NCBI GenBank assembly: GCA_964428795.1
Contig: CAYRZL010000001.1
Span: forward strand, 1-64,000
Direction of reading: 5' to 3'
Length of the DNA: 64,000 nucleotides
Origin: CAYRZL01 sp964428795
GTDB taxonomy: Bacteria; Bacillota; Clostridia; Lachnospirales; Lachnospiraceae
Shown here: piece after piece, positions 27,048 to 35,962 of the stretch
Position numbering within the stretch: position 1 is the first letter of the stretch
Layout of the letters: every line of letters begins with the position of its first letter
The notes under the pieces: model-generated
What the model saw: only the letters and a program-made list of their open reading frames with translations
Database searches by the model: none
What the model was told of the DNA's origin: nothing
Program-made: the position numbers and the translations under genes

Positions 27048-27557
27048 ATGCTGATCGGAATAATCATAGGGCTTGGAGCGGCTGTTTGCATGGTAATACT
27101 GTACATGGTGAGAAATCAAAAGCTTACAGAGGTACAGAAATATTATGATGCGGCGCACAAGATATTGAAGGAAGAGTGCTTGAATAATGCCATAAAAAAT
27201 AAAAGCGGCAGTGTCTGCGGCGGAAAAAAGATCATGTTTTATCTGAGCTGGAAGGACGATGGAAAACAGGGGTTCGTATTTAATCCGGAGCAGGGCGTGC
27301 GCATTGGGCGCATTCCGGAAGAGAATGAAATCTGTGTCCGGGAAGAAACTGTATCCGCTCATCAGTGCATTTTATATCTGTCGAGCGGACGTCCTGCCAT
27401 TCAGGACTGCGATTCTGCAAATGGAACATGGATTAAGAGGGGCAGTTTCAAACATCTCGTTTTGGAGGCAGAGCATTTGTATTCGGGAGACTGCATTATA
27501 GTAGGGAGTATGAAGATTAAGGTAAAGATCTTCCTGTTTGATATGGCTTATATTTGA
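27048..27557 (+). CDS. TM-anchored FHA-domain protein
   Basis: 169 residues. An N-terminal TM helix (about 2-22) precedes a cytoplasmic FHA domain with VRIGRI, the SxxH-like TVSAHQC and SANGTW, covering the Arg, Ser and Asn positions used in phosphothreonine binding. It begins 12 bp after the preceding gene and is followed by EssC 39 bp later. A probable role is recruiting phosphorylated partners to the membrane near EssC. Confidence 0.85.
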   Translation: MLIGIIIGLGAAVCMVILYMVRNQKLTEVQKYYDAAHKILKEECLNNAIKNKSGSVCGGKKIMFYLSWKDDGKQGFVFNPEQGVRIGRIPEENEICVREETVSAHQCILYLSSGRPAIQDCDSANGTWIKRGSFKHLVLEAEHLYSGDCIIVGSMKIKVKIFLFDMAYI

Positions 27558-27596
27558 TGCGGCACTGTAAACACAAGAGGATAAGGAGAAACGGCA

Positions 27597-30500
27597 ATGA
27601 TATTGATGGCATATAACAGACAGGTCTGTAAGGAGTTTTTGCTGCCGAATTTACATGACGTAGATTATCAGATCATCCTGTACCGGGAGGTGTTCGGATT
27701 ACAGCAAAGTCTGGAAATTCAGCTTACAAATTCCGTCAGGGGGTGGGAAATTCTCAGCAGTGATACTTATTATGTGAAATATCAGAGGATGAGAGAAGAA
27801 AGACATCTGCTGTGTGATAAGGAAATTCTGGAAATTAAGACATATGGAGGAGAGTTTTTACAGCTTATTGTTGTGGATGATATGTTTTGTTTTCCGGTGG
27901 CGGAAAAATATGACATCAGCAGGATGAAGGAAATCTCCATTGGAAAAAGCGAGGGAAATCTCATTCGGTACAATTTTATGGAGCTGGTATCATCCTTTCA
28001 CGGAACCCTGGAGCGGCATCAGGATGGATGGTATCTGAGGGATTTGAGCAGCAACGGTTTATTTTTGAGTGACAGACGAATTCAGGGGGTAAAAAAGCTC
28101 CGGTTCGGGGATCATATCGAGATATTTGGATTGCATGTGCTGTTTTTGGATACGATTCTGGCAGTAGAAACCTTTTACGGTGAGCTTACAGTGAAGGAAG
28201 ATATATTAAAGCCGGTGGAAATAGCAGAGGTCTTATCTGAAAAGGGTGAAAAGAGGATGAAGGGGCAGGAGCGCTTTTTTAACCGTTCTCCAAGAAACCT
28301 TCCGACTATTTATAAGGAATCTGTGGAAATTGAGGCACCTCCAAACCCAAAAAATCTTCGTCAAAAGCCAATTTATCTGACGATTGGACCGGCATTTACG
28401 ATGGCAATCCCCATGATGCTCGGTTGTGGTTTTGCGATATTTGGAAGTCGGCTTTCCGGTTATACGTCCAGCGCATTCATGTATACCGGTTTGGTGACGG
28501 CGATTGGATCGGCACTTATAGGTGTAGTGTGGGCGTTTTTGAATATGAATTATGCGCGGAAGGAAAACAGGGAAGAAGAAAATCAACGGTATAATGCCTA
28601 CAGTAATTATCTGATGCAGATGACAGAAAAGCTCAGGAGAATGTATCGGCATAATGCGGCTGCGATGAATGAGATTTATCCTTTGACAGCACAAGTGCTT
28701 TCCTACAACAGAAATAGCAGTTCCCTTTGGAACCGTAATCATAACCATGAAGATTTTCTGTATCAAAGGCTGGGAAATGGGGAACAGCCGTTTCAGGTGG
28801 ATATAATGATCCCAAAGGATAAGTTTACGTTGATCAATGATTCTTTGACGGAAAAGCCAAAAATGATAAAAGAGGAATTTCAGACGTTGAAGGAAGTTCC
28901 CGTCGGAATCTCTCTTATGGAGCATCGTCTCATCGGATTGGTAGGCGGAGAGAACAAAGAGGGAGCCATAGAGATGATGCATACTCTCGTGGCAGGCATC
29001 GCCGCTGCCCACAGTTATACAGATGTAAAGCTGGTATTTATTTATCGGGAGTATGACAGAGAGCGGCAAATGAAATGGGAATGTATGCGGTGGTTTCCTC
29101 ATGTCTGGTCAGAGGATAAGCGAACCAGGTATATGGCGTCAGATGAAATTGAAATGGGGGACATCTTTTTTGAATTATCGAATGTTATTCGGGCGAGAAG
29201 TCAGGAAGAAAATTCTTTTAGCCAGGGGAAAAAGAGATTTACAAAGCCTCACTATGTAATGTTCATATCAGATCCCGCACTTCTTGAGGGAGAGATTTTG
29301 ACAAAATATATTTATGATGCCAGACCTGAATATGGAATCACAACTTTTTTAATGGTTGAATCTGTGGAGCAGCTTCCGAACACCTGTGAGGAGGTTATTG
29401 AGAATCATCGGCTTTTTCATGGCGTCTATAATTTGATGAATACGGATGTGCCCAAAAAGACGTTTATACCGGATCAGGTGGAATGTAATGCGCTGGAACG
29501 ATTCGGACAGGTGCTTGCAAATATTCGTGTAAATGAGATCGAGAGCAGCAGTGAGATTCCGTCCGCACTGGATTTCCTGCAGATGTATGGCGTGAATTCT
29601 TTGGAGGAGCTGCAGATTGCAGAACGATGGCGGAAAAACCGTACTTATAATAGTATGCGCGCGTTGATTGGAAAAAAAGCGGGAAATGCGGACTGTTATC
29701 TGGATATTCATGAGAAATTCCACGGACCTCATGGCTTAGTGGCCGGTACCACCGGTTCCGGAAAAAGTGAAACATTACAAACATACATATTGTCACTGGC
29801 GGTCAATTTTAGCCCTGAAGACGTCAGTTTTTTTATTATCGACTTTAAAGGCGGCGGAATGGCAAATTTGTTTTCAAATTTACCGCATCTGAGCGGACAA
29901 ATTTCTAACCTGTCGGGAAATCAGGTACATCGCGCCATGATATCAATAAAAAGCGAAAATCAAAGGAGACAGAGGATCTTTTCGGAGCATGGCGTAAACA
30001 ACATTAATTTGTACACCAGATTGTATAAAAATCACGAAGCCCGTCTGCCGGTTCCTCATTTGTTTATTATAATTGATGAATTTGCCGAATTAAAACGGGA
30101 GGAACCGGACTTTATGCGCGAGCTGATCAGTGTGGCGCAGGTGGGACGAAGCCTGGGTGTACATTTGATTCTTGCAACGCAAAAGCCCAGCGGCACGGTA
30201 GACGATAATATATGGAGCAATTCCAGATTTCGTCTGTGTCTGCGGGTACAGGACAGACAGGACAGTAATGATATGCTGCACAAGCCGGACGCGGCATTTA
30301 TTACGCAGGCAGGCCGCTGTTACATGCAGGTAGGAAATGATGAAATCTATGAGCTGTTCCAGTCAGGCTACAGCGGAGCCATCTATCAGAAAAAGGATGA
30401 GAAGATACATAATGCGGCAGCGTTGTTGACGCGAACAGGAAAAGCGGAGCTGGTAGGAAGCAGACGGGGGGCTGAAACGTATTTGCAGGGAGGGAAAAAG

Positions 30501-32303
30501 ACGACTCAGCTGGAAGCTGTTATTGCGCACCTGCAGAAAAGCGCGGCGGAAAACGGGTATGCCAAATCCATGCAGCTTTGGCTTCCGGTGCTGGAAAAAG
30601 AGATATATTTGGCGGAGCTGGAAGGATACGAAAAATCCTGTTATCACAATGGCATATGGAATGCCATGCCCAAAAAATGGAGTCTGGAGACCATGATCGG
30701 ATTATGTGATGATCCAAAGCGTCAGATGCAGAAGCCATTGACCGTCAGTCTGTCAAACGGTGGACATACTGCCATCTGCGGATCTGTTGTAAGCGGAAAA
30801 AGTACATTTTTGCAGACACTGGTATACTCGTTCCTTCAGAAGTATACGCCGGAGGTTTTGCAGATGTATCTTTTGGATTTCAGCAGCCGCATGCTGGCGC
30901 CCTTTGAGGGTGCCCCGCATGTAGGAGGAATTGTGTTTGACAATCAGGAGGAACGTTTGGCGAAATTTATGTTTATGCTGGTTCGGATGATGGAGGAGCG
31001 CAAATTTACGCTGCAGGGAGGAAATTACAGCCAGTATGTTCAGGCATATGGTATCCGTATGCCGGCGATTATGGTTGTTATTGACAACGTGGCTTCTTTC
31101 CGGGAGAAAACCAAAAACAAATATGACGATATTTTACTTCGTTTGGCGAGAGAGGGCGTGGGATATGGCATATATTTGATCGTTTCCGCCGCCGGATTTG
31201 GTATTTCGGAAATTCCGTCAAGAATTGCAGATAATATACGCACAGTTATTTCTTTAGAGCAGGCGGATAAATTTAAATATATGGAAGTTTTGCGTATGAC
31301 AAGGGTTCCGATTCTGCCGGAAGTAGATGTAAGAGGAAGAGGTCTTGCGTTGGTGGATGGCGAGGTATTGGAATTTCAAACAGCTCTTTGTGTGCCTGCC
31401 GAGGATGGTTTTGAACGGGGATTAAAGATCGAACGTTGTTGTGAAGATATGAGCCGGCATTGGATGGGTGCATGTGCCAGATCGATACCGGAAATACCGG
31501 AGAAGCCTGTATTGGAGGATCTGCATAATACGGATGGGTACAGGGAAATGGTTCGGTCAAAGAACATGCTTCCTTTTGGATATCGGATGGAGGATGCATC
31601 TGTGTATGGAATATCTTTGGCAAAAACATACTGTTATTTCATTTCCGGAAAGAAACGTACCGGAAAGACGAACGCATTGAAGGTGCTGCTTTGTCATGCC
31701 TTTCAAAAGGAAGGACAGCTATGTGTTATTGAAAATGACACGAACGAATTAAAAACAATGGCAAAGGAAATGGATGCATGTTATGTGGAAAATGCTGGCG
31801 AATTGTTTTCTTATTTTGAAAAGCTGCTGCCGGAATTTTCTGTAAGGAATAAACGGAAACAGGAGCTGTTGGCGCATGGGCTGGATGAACAGGAAATTTT
31901 TGAACAGATGAAAGAATTTTTGCCGATTTTTATTTTTGTGGCGGATATGGAAGCTTTTTGTAAGATGGTTTATAAACCGGGTGAGGGAATCGGAAATATG
32001 TCCGGGTTTGTGGAAAATATTTTAGAAAAGGGCAGCCTCCATAATATTTATTTTATTGCCTGCTTAAAGGCGGAGGATGAGGGCACGCTTCCCATGTATC
32101 GGGGATATACATTATTTACTTCTTATAAGACAGGAATTCATTTAGGTGGAAATTTCCAGGCACAGAAGATTTTTCAGTTTCAAAATCTCAATTACGCACA
32201 GCAATCAAAGGTATTAAAAAGAGGGATTGGCTATGTGCCGGATGAAGAGGAGGAAAGCATAGGAGTGGAGGTTGTTATTCCTATGGCAAAGAACAGTTTA
32301 TGA
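27597..32303 (+). CDS. essC: EssC-type T7SS motor ATPase with FHA and FtsK/SpoIIIE domains
   Basis: 1568 residues. Two N-terminal FHA-like domains are present; the second (about 108-185) keeps IGKSEG, SSFHG and SSNG. Two TM helices lie near 262-285 and 295-318. Three FtsK/SpoIIIE modules follow: Walker A GTTGSGKSE (about 716) with FIIIDEFAE, GSVVSGKST (about 1061) with VVIDNVAS, and GKKRTGKTN (about 1350) with FVADMEAF. This is the full EssC/YukBA architecture of firmicute type VII systems. AGGAG lies about 10 bp before the first ATG. The stop overlaps the LytTR gene (ATGA). It drives export of WXG100 and effector proteins. The first module has the best Walker B, the third the least canonical. 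Confidence 0.96.
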   Translation: MILMAYNRQVCKEFLLPNLHDVDYQIILYREVFGLQQSLEIQLTNSVRGWEILSSDTYYVKYQRMREERHLLCDKEILEIKTYGGEFLQLIVVDDMFCFPVAEKYDISRMKEISIGKSEGNLIRYNFMELVSSFHGTLERHQDGWYLRDLSSNGLFLSDRRIQGVKKLRFGDHIEIFGLHVLFLDTILAVETFYGELTVKEDILKPVEIAEVLSEKGEKRMKGQERFFNRSPRNLPTIYKESVEIEAPPNPKNLRQKPIYLTIGPAFTMAIPMMLGCGFAIFGSRLSGYTSSAFMYTGLVTAIGSALIGVVWAFLNMNYARKENREEENQRYNAYSNYLMQMTEKLRRMYRHNAAAMNEIYPLTAQVLSYNRNSSSLWNRNHNHEDFLYQRLGNGEQPFQVDIMIPKDKFTLINDSLTEKPKMIKEEFQTLKEVPVGISLMEHRLIGLVGGENKEGAIEMMHTLVAGIAAAHSYTDVKLVFIYREYDRERQMKWECMRWFPHVWSEDKRTRYMASDEIEMGDIFFELSNVIRARSQEENSFSQGKKRFTKPHYVMFISDPALLEGEILTKYIYDARPEYGITTFLMVESVEQLPNTCEEVIENHRLFHGVYNLMNTDVPKKTFIPDQVECNALERFGQVLANIRVNEIESSSEIPSALDFLQMYGVNSLEELQIAERWRKNRTYNSMRALIGKKAGNADCYLDIHEKFHGPHGLVAGTTGSGKSETLQTYILSLAVNFSPEDVSFFIIDFKGGGMANLFSNLPHLSGQISNLSGNQVHRAMISIKSENQRRQRIFSEHGVNNINLYTRLYKNHEARLPVPHLFIIIDEFAELKREEPDFMRELISVAQVGRSLGVHLILATQKPSGTVDDNIWSNSRFRLCLRVQDRQDSNDMLHKPDAAFITQAGRCYMQVGNDEIYELFQSGYSGAIYQKKDEKIHNAAALLTRTGKAELVGSRRGAETYLQGGKKTTQLEAVIAHLQKSAAENGYAKSMQLWLPVLEKEIYLAELEGYEKSCYHNGIWNAMPKKWSLETMIGLCDDPKRQMQKPLTVSLSNGGHTAICGSVVSGKSTFLQTLVYSFLQKYTPEVLQMYLLDFSSRMLAPFEGAPHVGGIVFDNQEERLAKFMFMLVRMMEERKFTLQGGNYSQYVQAYGIRMPAIMVVIDNVASFREKTKNKYDDILLRLAREGVGYGIYLIVSAAGFGISEIPSRIADNIRTVISLEQADKFKYMEVLRMTRVPILPEVDVRGRGLALVDGEVLEFQTALCVPAEDGFERGLKIERCCEDMSRHWMGACARSIPEIPEKPVLEDLHNTDGYREMVRSKNMLPFGYRMEDASVYGISLAKTYCYFISGKKRTGKTNALKVLLCHAFQKEGQLCVIENDTNELKTMAKEMDACYVENAGELFSYFEKLLPEFSVRNKRKQELLAHGLDEQEIFEQMKEFLPIFIFVADMEAFCKMVYKPGEGIGNMSGFVENILEKGSLHNIYFIACLKAEDEGTLPMYRGYTLFTSYKTGIHLGGNFQAQKIFQFQNLNYAQQSKVLKRGIGYVPDEEEESIGVEVVIPMAKNSL

Positions 32304-33037
32304 TCGTGATGTTGATTTCGGATGAATCGGAACGGGAACGAAGCTATATGGTACGTTATGCAAAGGAGCTGGCAGGGCTTTGGACGGAAGAATACTGGAA
32401 AATGCTTTCGTGTGCTTCCTTTAAGGAATTGCAATCCTTTGCGGCAGAGGGAAAAAAAGCGGATATTCTTTGTATAGATATTACGATGAAGGGGGCGTTG
32501 GAGCTGACAAAGGAGCTGCGTTTGCTTTCCCCTTCCGCATATATTATTTTGATTGCCAGTACACATATACTTCCGACTACATATATGCGTCCCACAATAG
32601 GAGCGGAATCACTGATGTTAAAACCTCTAAGCGAAAAACAGATACAGGAAGTGTTTGCGGAGGCGATACAAACATATATCAAACGATTTTATGCGCCGGA
32701 TGAAAAGAAAGTTTTTGTACTGGAGACGAAGGGAGGCAGAGAGTTGATCGATTATGAAAATATTTACTTTTTTGAATCAAGGGAAAAACGGGTTTTTTTA
32801 AATACGGATGCAGAATCGTATGGGTTTTATGACACTCTGGAGCAATTGGAGGAGCGTCTCTCAGATACATTTTTGAGATGTCACAGAAGCTTTCTTGTAA
32901 ATAAAAGTAAGATTGAACGGGTTTTTTTATCACAGAATCGTCTGGTTTTAAAGAGTGAATTTGAGATACCTCTGTCCCGTTCTTATAAACCGGCAATAAA
33001 AGAGTTTCTGATAGCGAGAAAAGAAGGGGTAAAATAA
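32300..33037 (+). CDS. LytTR-family response regulator
   Basis: 245 residues. A receiver-like domain (1-115) has acidic ISDESE, candidate phospho-Asp in CIDIT and the late Lys in LMLKPLSEKQ, but the usual P after the Asp loop is missing, so it is degenerate. The C-terminal LytTR domain (about 140-240) shows GGRELIDYENIYFFES, FLRCHRSFLVNK and LSRSYKPAIKEFL. It is coupled to essC by a 4-bp overlap; no cognate LytTR-type histidine kinase is nearby. LytTR proteins bind pairs of 9-bp direct repeats. The repeats at 7815-7853 are a candidate target. Confidence 0.88.
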   Translation: MIVMLISDESERERSYMVRYAKELAGLWTEEYWKMLSCASFKELQSFAAEGKKADILCIDITMKGALELTKELRLLSPSAYIILIASTHILPTTYMRPTIGAESLMLKPLSEKQIQEVFAEAIQTYIKRFYAPDEKKVFVLETKGGRELIDYENIYFFESREKRVFLNTDAESYGFYDTLEQLEERLSDTFLRCHRSFLVNKSKIERVFLSQNRLVLKSEFEIPLSRSYKPAIKEFLIARKEGVK

Positions 33038-33038
33038 T

Positions 33039-33479
33039 ATGGCGGAAGTGATCGATCAGGGGAGCCTGTTTTATTTTGACGAATTGAAAATTCTATTGTA
33101 TGCCTGCGGATATCGGAAGGTGCAGGGAATCCTATTGCCAAAGAAGCCATATTCAAAGGATGATATTGTGCAGGTTTTGTATCATTTGTCGGAAATGGGA
33201 GTAATTGAAGCATATGATGAGAAATTCAGGATTATGGATCGATACCGGGAAATGCTAAAAATCATCGGAGAGCCGGAATATGTAACGGTATGGAAGCCAT
33301 GGGATGAGGAAGATATTGTACAGAAATTCCCGGAATTTTTTTGCTATTTTAAGGAGAAGCGGGCGGTAGTCAGTGAGCGGTATTGGAGACGGAAGGACAC
33401 CGTAAAAATTCGGATGTTATCATTGGACGAATTTGAAGTATGGAAGGAGAAGGTAAAGAATGATTATAGTGGATATTGA
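33039..33479 (+). CDS. Unrecognised 146-residue protein of the T7SS operon
   Basis: A soluble alpha/beta protein (MAEVIDQGSLFYFDEL...) with a winged-helix-like stretch (YSKDDIVQVLYHLSEMGVIE) and several Trp/Tyr. No signal peptide or TM segment. It starts 1 bp after the LytTR gene and overlaps the EsaB/YukD gene by 20 bp, so it is part of the core operon. Position between motor and substrates would suit a chaperone or adaptor (EspG-like in role), but no sequence similarity is claimed. Confidence 0.7.
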   Translation: MAEVIDQGSLFYFDELKILLYACGYRKVQGILLPKKPYSKDDIVQVLYHLSEMGVIEAYDEKFRIMDRYREMLKIIGEPEYVTVWKPWDEEDIVQKFPEFFCYFKEKRAVVSERYWRRKDTVKIRMLSLDEFEVWKEKVKNDYSGY

Positions 33480-33708
33480 AGTGCCGATGCTGGGGAGAAG
33501 CTTCGATTTTCAAATTGATGAAAATATTCCTCTCAATGAGGTGAAGGAGGAGATCACTGAAATGATATGCCGCAAGGAGCAGTGCGAATTAAAGGGGGAT
33601 AGAGGCAGATTGCTTTTATGGGATGCAAGAACCGGCAGGCGGTTGATTCGGGAATATTCGGCAGAAGAGAATGGATTGGTGACAGGCAGCAGGATAATCC
33701 TTGTTTGA
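33460..33708 (+). CDS. esaB: EsaB/YukD ubiquitin-like T7SS protein
   Basis: 82 residues with the YukD pattern: beta strand IIVDIEVPMLGRSFDFQI, helix LNEVKEEITEMI, strand RLLLWDARTGRRLI and ending GLVTGSRIILV. The length is typical for the family. EsaB/YukD is a marker of firmicute T7SSb loci and is needed for secretion, though its exact action is not settled. Overlaps the preceding gene by 20 bp. Confidence 0.85.
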   Translation: MIIVDIEVPMLGRSFDFQIDENIPLNEVKEEITEMICRKEQCELKGDRGRLLLWDARTGRRLIREYSAEENGLVTGSRIILV

Positions 33709-33718
33709 GGGGGCAGCT

Positions 33719-33838
33719 GTGGCAGCGCAAGTTTCAAAAAGGGTCGTTCGTCTGGAAATACAGGTCGTTTATCCTCAGATAAACCCGGGAAGAAAGGTTC
33801 GTGGTATGATGGGATCATCAAAGAAATGGAGGACATAA
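33719..33838 (+). CDS. Possible 39-residue basic peptide (GTG start)
   Basis: An open frame of 39 codons starts at a GTG with AGGGGG just upstream. It fills the gap between EsaB and the first WXG100 gene and encodes a basic peptide (VSKRVVRLEIQVVYPQI, then GRKVRGMMGSSKKW). Its end overlaps the next gene's ribosome site. No homology is recognised. It may be a leader peptide or chance frame. Confidence 0.3.
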   Translation: MAAQVSKRVVRLEIQVVYPQINPGRKVRGMMGSSKKWRT

Positions 33839-33841
33839 GAA

Positions 33842-34144
33842 ATGGCAGATTTTACAGTATCAATCAATGATTTAAAGACAAAAGTTGATTCTCTGAGACA
33901 GTTGAACGGACAGTTTAAAGGTCAGGTAGAAGAACTGGCAGGAACAGAGAGCAATCTGAATGGAATGTGGGAGGGTCAGGCAAGAGAGACTTTTCACAAT
34001 GCTTTTGAGAGTGATAAGATTCAGATGAATAATTTCTACAATGCGGTAGAAGTATATGCGGCTCGTCTGGAGGCAATCGCGGCGAGATATGCACAGGCGG
34101 AATCAACCAATATTGATATTGCGTCAACAAGAACGTATCAGTAG
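33842..34144 (+). CDS. esxA: WXG100 protein (EsxA-like), first of the array
   Basis: 100 residues, the classical size. Two helices join at a WEG turn (NGMWEGQARETFHNAF). The second helix carries YAQAE, a YxxxE motif matching the T7SS export signal. GGAGGACATAAGAA precedes the ATG. It directly follows esaB and is the best candidate for the EsxA orthologue. WXG100 proteins form helical-hairpin dimers exported by EssC. The symbol reflects family and position, not proven orthology. Confidence 0.92.
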   Translation: MADFTVSINDLKTKVDSLRQLNGQFKGQVEELAGTESNLNGMWEGQARETFHNAFESDKIQMNNFYNAVEVYAARLEAIAARYAQAESTNIDIASTRTYQ

Positions 34145-34215
34145 AAACAGCCAAATCAGATTTTTTCAAAATCATGAAAACAGGAAATGAACCAGGATAA
34201 AAAGGAGAACGTATT

Positions 34216-34530
34216 ATGGAAGGAATTATTAAAGTATCACCACAGTTATTAACGAGCACAGCTTCGGAATTTGGCAATGAAGGATCTACAATAAGTAATT
34301 TGACAAGTGAAATGGTCAATTTGATTACCGGCGTGGCATCTACATGGGAAGGTGAAGCGGCGACTGCGTACATTACAAAGTTCAAAGGTCTGGAGGATGA
34401 TATTCAGAAAATGGTTCGAATGGTGCAGGAACATAGCGCTGATTTAGAAGAGATGGCGCGGATTTATACAGAAGCCGATAATGCAAATGCGGAGGAGGCA
34501 AATAGTCTGTCAGCGGATGTGATCGTATAA
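34216..34530 (+). CDS. WXG100 protein, second copy
   Basis: 104 residues with VASTWEGEAATAY at the hairpin turn and YTEAD (YxxxD) in the C-terminal part. AAGGAGAACGTATT lies before the start. It overlaps the next gene by one base (TAATG). Sequence differs clearly from the first copy, so it is not a recent duplicate. It is a probable secreted substrate or structural heterodimer partner. Confidence 0.9.
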   Translation: MEGIIKVSPQLLTSTASEFGNEGSTISNLTSEMVNLITGVASTWEGEAATAYITKFKGLEDDIQKMVRMVQEHSADLEEMARIYTEADNANAEEANSLSADVIV

Positions 34531-34886
34531 TGAAATATATAAACATAAGAAGTGTTCAGGCAGTCCGTGAGAGGCTGCTTGAACAAGTTTTTATATTAAA
34601 AACCGCAATAGAAAATATCAGGGAAATAGAGCAAAAGCTTCAGGGAATGTCATTGATGGATGAGACGCGGTATCTGTTGGACCAAAGCAGAAGGGAGCTG
34701 GAAGACGAAGTTTGGGGACATCAAAGTATGGCGGAATGTCTTGCTTCTATTTGTGCGGTTTGCAAAAAGTCAGAAGAAAATATTGTACAAATGTATGATT
34801 TGGAACAGATAATCTATCCGGATACAGATTATGGCGTAAGTGATTTGACGGATCTGGATGATTTTGCAGATATTATTCTATTTTGA
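34530..34886 (+). CDS. Helical WXG-locus protein without a clear WXG motif
   Basis: 118 residues, strongly helical (RERLLEQVFILKTAIENIREI), with one Trp-Gly (EVWGHQSMAECL) in place of WxG and an acidic tail (YPDTDYGVSDLTDLDDF). Start and stop overlap both neighbours, so it is coupled to the WXG100 genes. It could be a diverged WXG100 member or a substrate chaperone such as those paired with LXG effectors. Function unresolved. Confidence 0.7.
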   Translation: MKYINIRSVQAVRERLLEQVFILKTAIENIREIEQKLQGMSLMDETRYLLDQSRRELEDEVWGHQSMAECLASICAVCKKSEENIVQMYDLEQIIYPDTDYGVSDLTDLDDFADIILF

Positions 34887-34915
34887 GAATGGGAAATAGT
34901 CAGGGAGAAAACAAG

Positions 34916-35218
34916 ATGGCAGAATATATTAAGGTTTCAACGCAGCAAATTCGGGCAGACAGAGATCTCATTCAGCGTGAAATGGAAGGGATTACCGCTT
35001 CCGTGGAGGAGCTTATTAGGGGAATGCAGTCCCTAGGGGGAACGTGGGAAGGTCCCGCATGGCAGACCTTTCAAAATCAGGTCGCTTCGGATTCAGAGAG
35101 AATGAAAGAAATTTGTGTTCAGATCGGTGGATACCTGCAGCATATCGAGTATGCTGAAAATGAGTATAAGAAGTGCGAAAACACCGTAGAGCAACTGATA
35201 AGCAGTATTCGTATATAA
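34916..35218 (+). CDS. WXG100 protein, third copy
   Basis: 100 residues starting MAEYIKVSTQQIRADRD. Turn GGTWEGPAWQTFQNQ; the second helix has YAENE and YKKCE, both YxxxE. The start at 34916 is chosen for AGGGAGAAAACAAG and WXG100 length; a start at 34883 would add 11 residues and overlap the previous gene. Probable exported hairpin protein. Confidence 0.9.
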   Translation: MAEYIKVSTQQIRADRDLIQREMEGITASVEELIRGMQSLGGTWEGPAWQTFQNQVASDSERMKEICVQIGGYLQHIEYAENEYKKCENTVEQLISSIRI

Positions 35219-35244
35219 AAAGTCTGCGATGGGAAGATCGTAAA

Positions 35245-35586
35245 ATGAGTAATGGAATGGAGAGTAATATGGAGCAGGTGCGGATTCGGGTAGAAACAAG
35301 CGTGTTGGAAGAGCGGGCGGATTTTGCGGAGCAGAAAATTCAGTGTGTCCAGTCACATTTTGAAAAGATAGATCAGATCGTAAAAAATTCAAAGAATTAT
35401 TGGGAAGGTGATGCAAATGATGCCCATATTCGGGAATTTCAGGAGTATCAGGATGACATTGATGAAATTCTTGCAAGATTCCGGGAAAATGTGACAGATT
35501 TGCGGAAGATTGCCGGTGTATATCAGGAGGCAGAAAAGGCTGCCGCAGAAATCAGTTCAGATCTTCCGGTGGATGTGATTATATAG
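35245..35586 (+). CDS. WXG100 protein, fourth copy
   Basis: 113 residues. SKNYWEGDANDAH marks the turn and VYQEAEKA (YxxxE) the export-like motif. The chosen start (MSNGMESNMEQ) follows GATGGGAAGATCGTAAA; an upstream in-frame ATG at 35173 lies inside the previous gene. The end (SSDLPVDVII) is like that of the second copy (SADVIV), suggesting common origin of the two. Confidence 0.85.
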   Translation: MSNGMESNMEQVRIRVETSVLEERADFAEQKIQCVQSHFEKIDQIVKNSKNYWEGDANDAHIREFQEYQDDIDEILARFRENVTDLRKIAGVYQEAEKAAAEISSDLPVDVII

Positions 35587-35636
35587 AATGATCGGAATAG
35601 ATTGGGCGAAATAGAACGAGATGAAGAGGGATAAGG

Positions 35637-35942
35637 ATGCTGCCGATACAATTTGATTTTCACACAGTAAAAATGCAGGAGGAGTGCACAAGAGAAGTCA
35701 GAACCCTGCTGGAAGAATTGATTTGCGGGGAGTATGCAGATACGATGCAGAGTTTGAAAACAGCGTGGGAAGGTGAAACTGCAGCAAAGTTTCAGAATAA
35801 GCTGCGGCATCAGGAGGAGCGGATGAGGCATACGTCAGCTTTGTTGGAAAAAGCCCGGACAAAGATGGAAGAAGCATACAGAAGAATGGAGGCTGCTGAG
35901 TGCGCAGCAGAAGAAATTTCAGAAAAGCGCACATATAAGTAA
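35637..35942 (+). CDS. WXG100 protein, fifth copy
   Basis: 101 residues. The turn is KTAWEGETAAKFQNKL, with AYRRME (YxxxE) in the second helix. It is more basic in the C-terminal half (EERMRHTSALLEKARTKME). AGAGGGATAAGG lies before the start. It precedes the FHA gene by 20 bp. Likely exported partner in the array. Confidence 0.88.
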   Translation: MLPIQFDFHTVKMQEECTREVRTLLEELICGEYADTMQSLKTAWEGETAAKFQNKLRHQEERMRHTSALLEKARTKMEEAYRRMEAAECAAEEISEKRTYK

Positions 35943-35962
35943 AATAGCGGGAGTAAAGAGTC

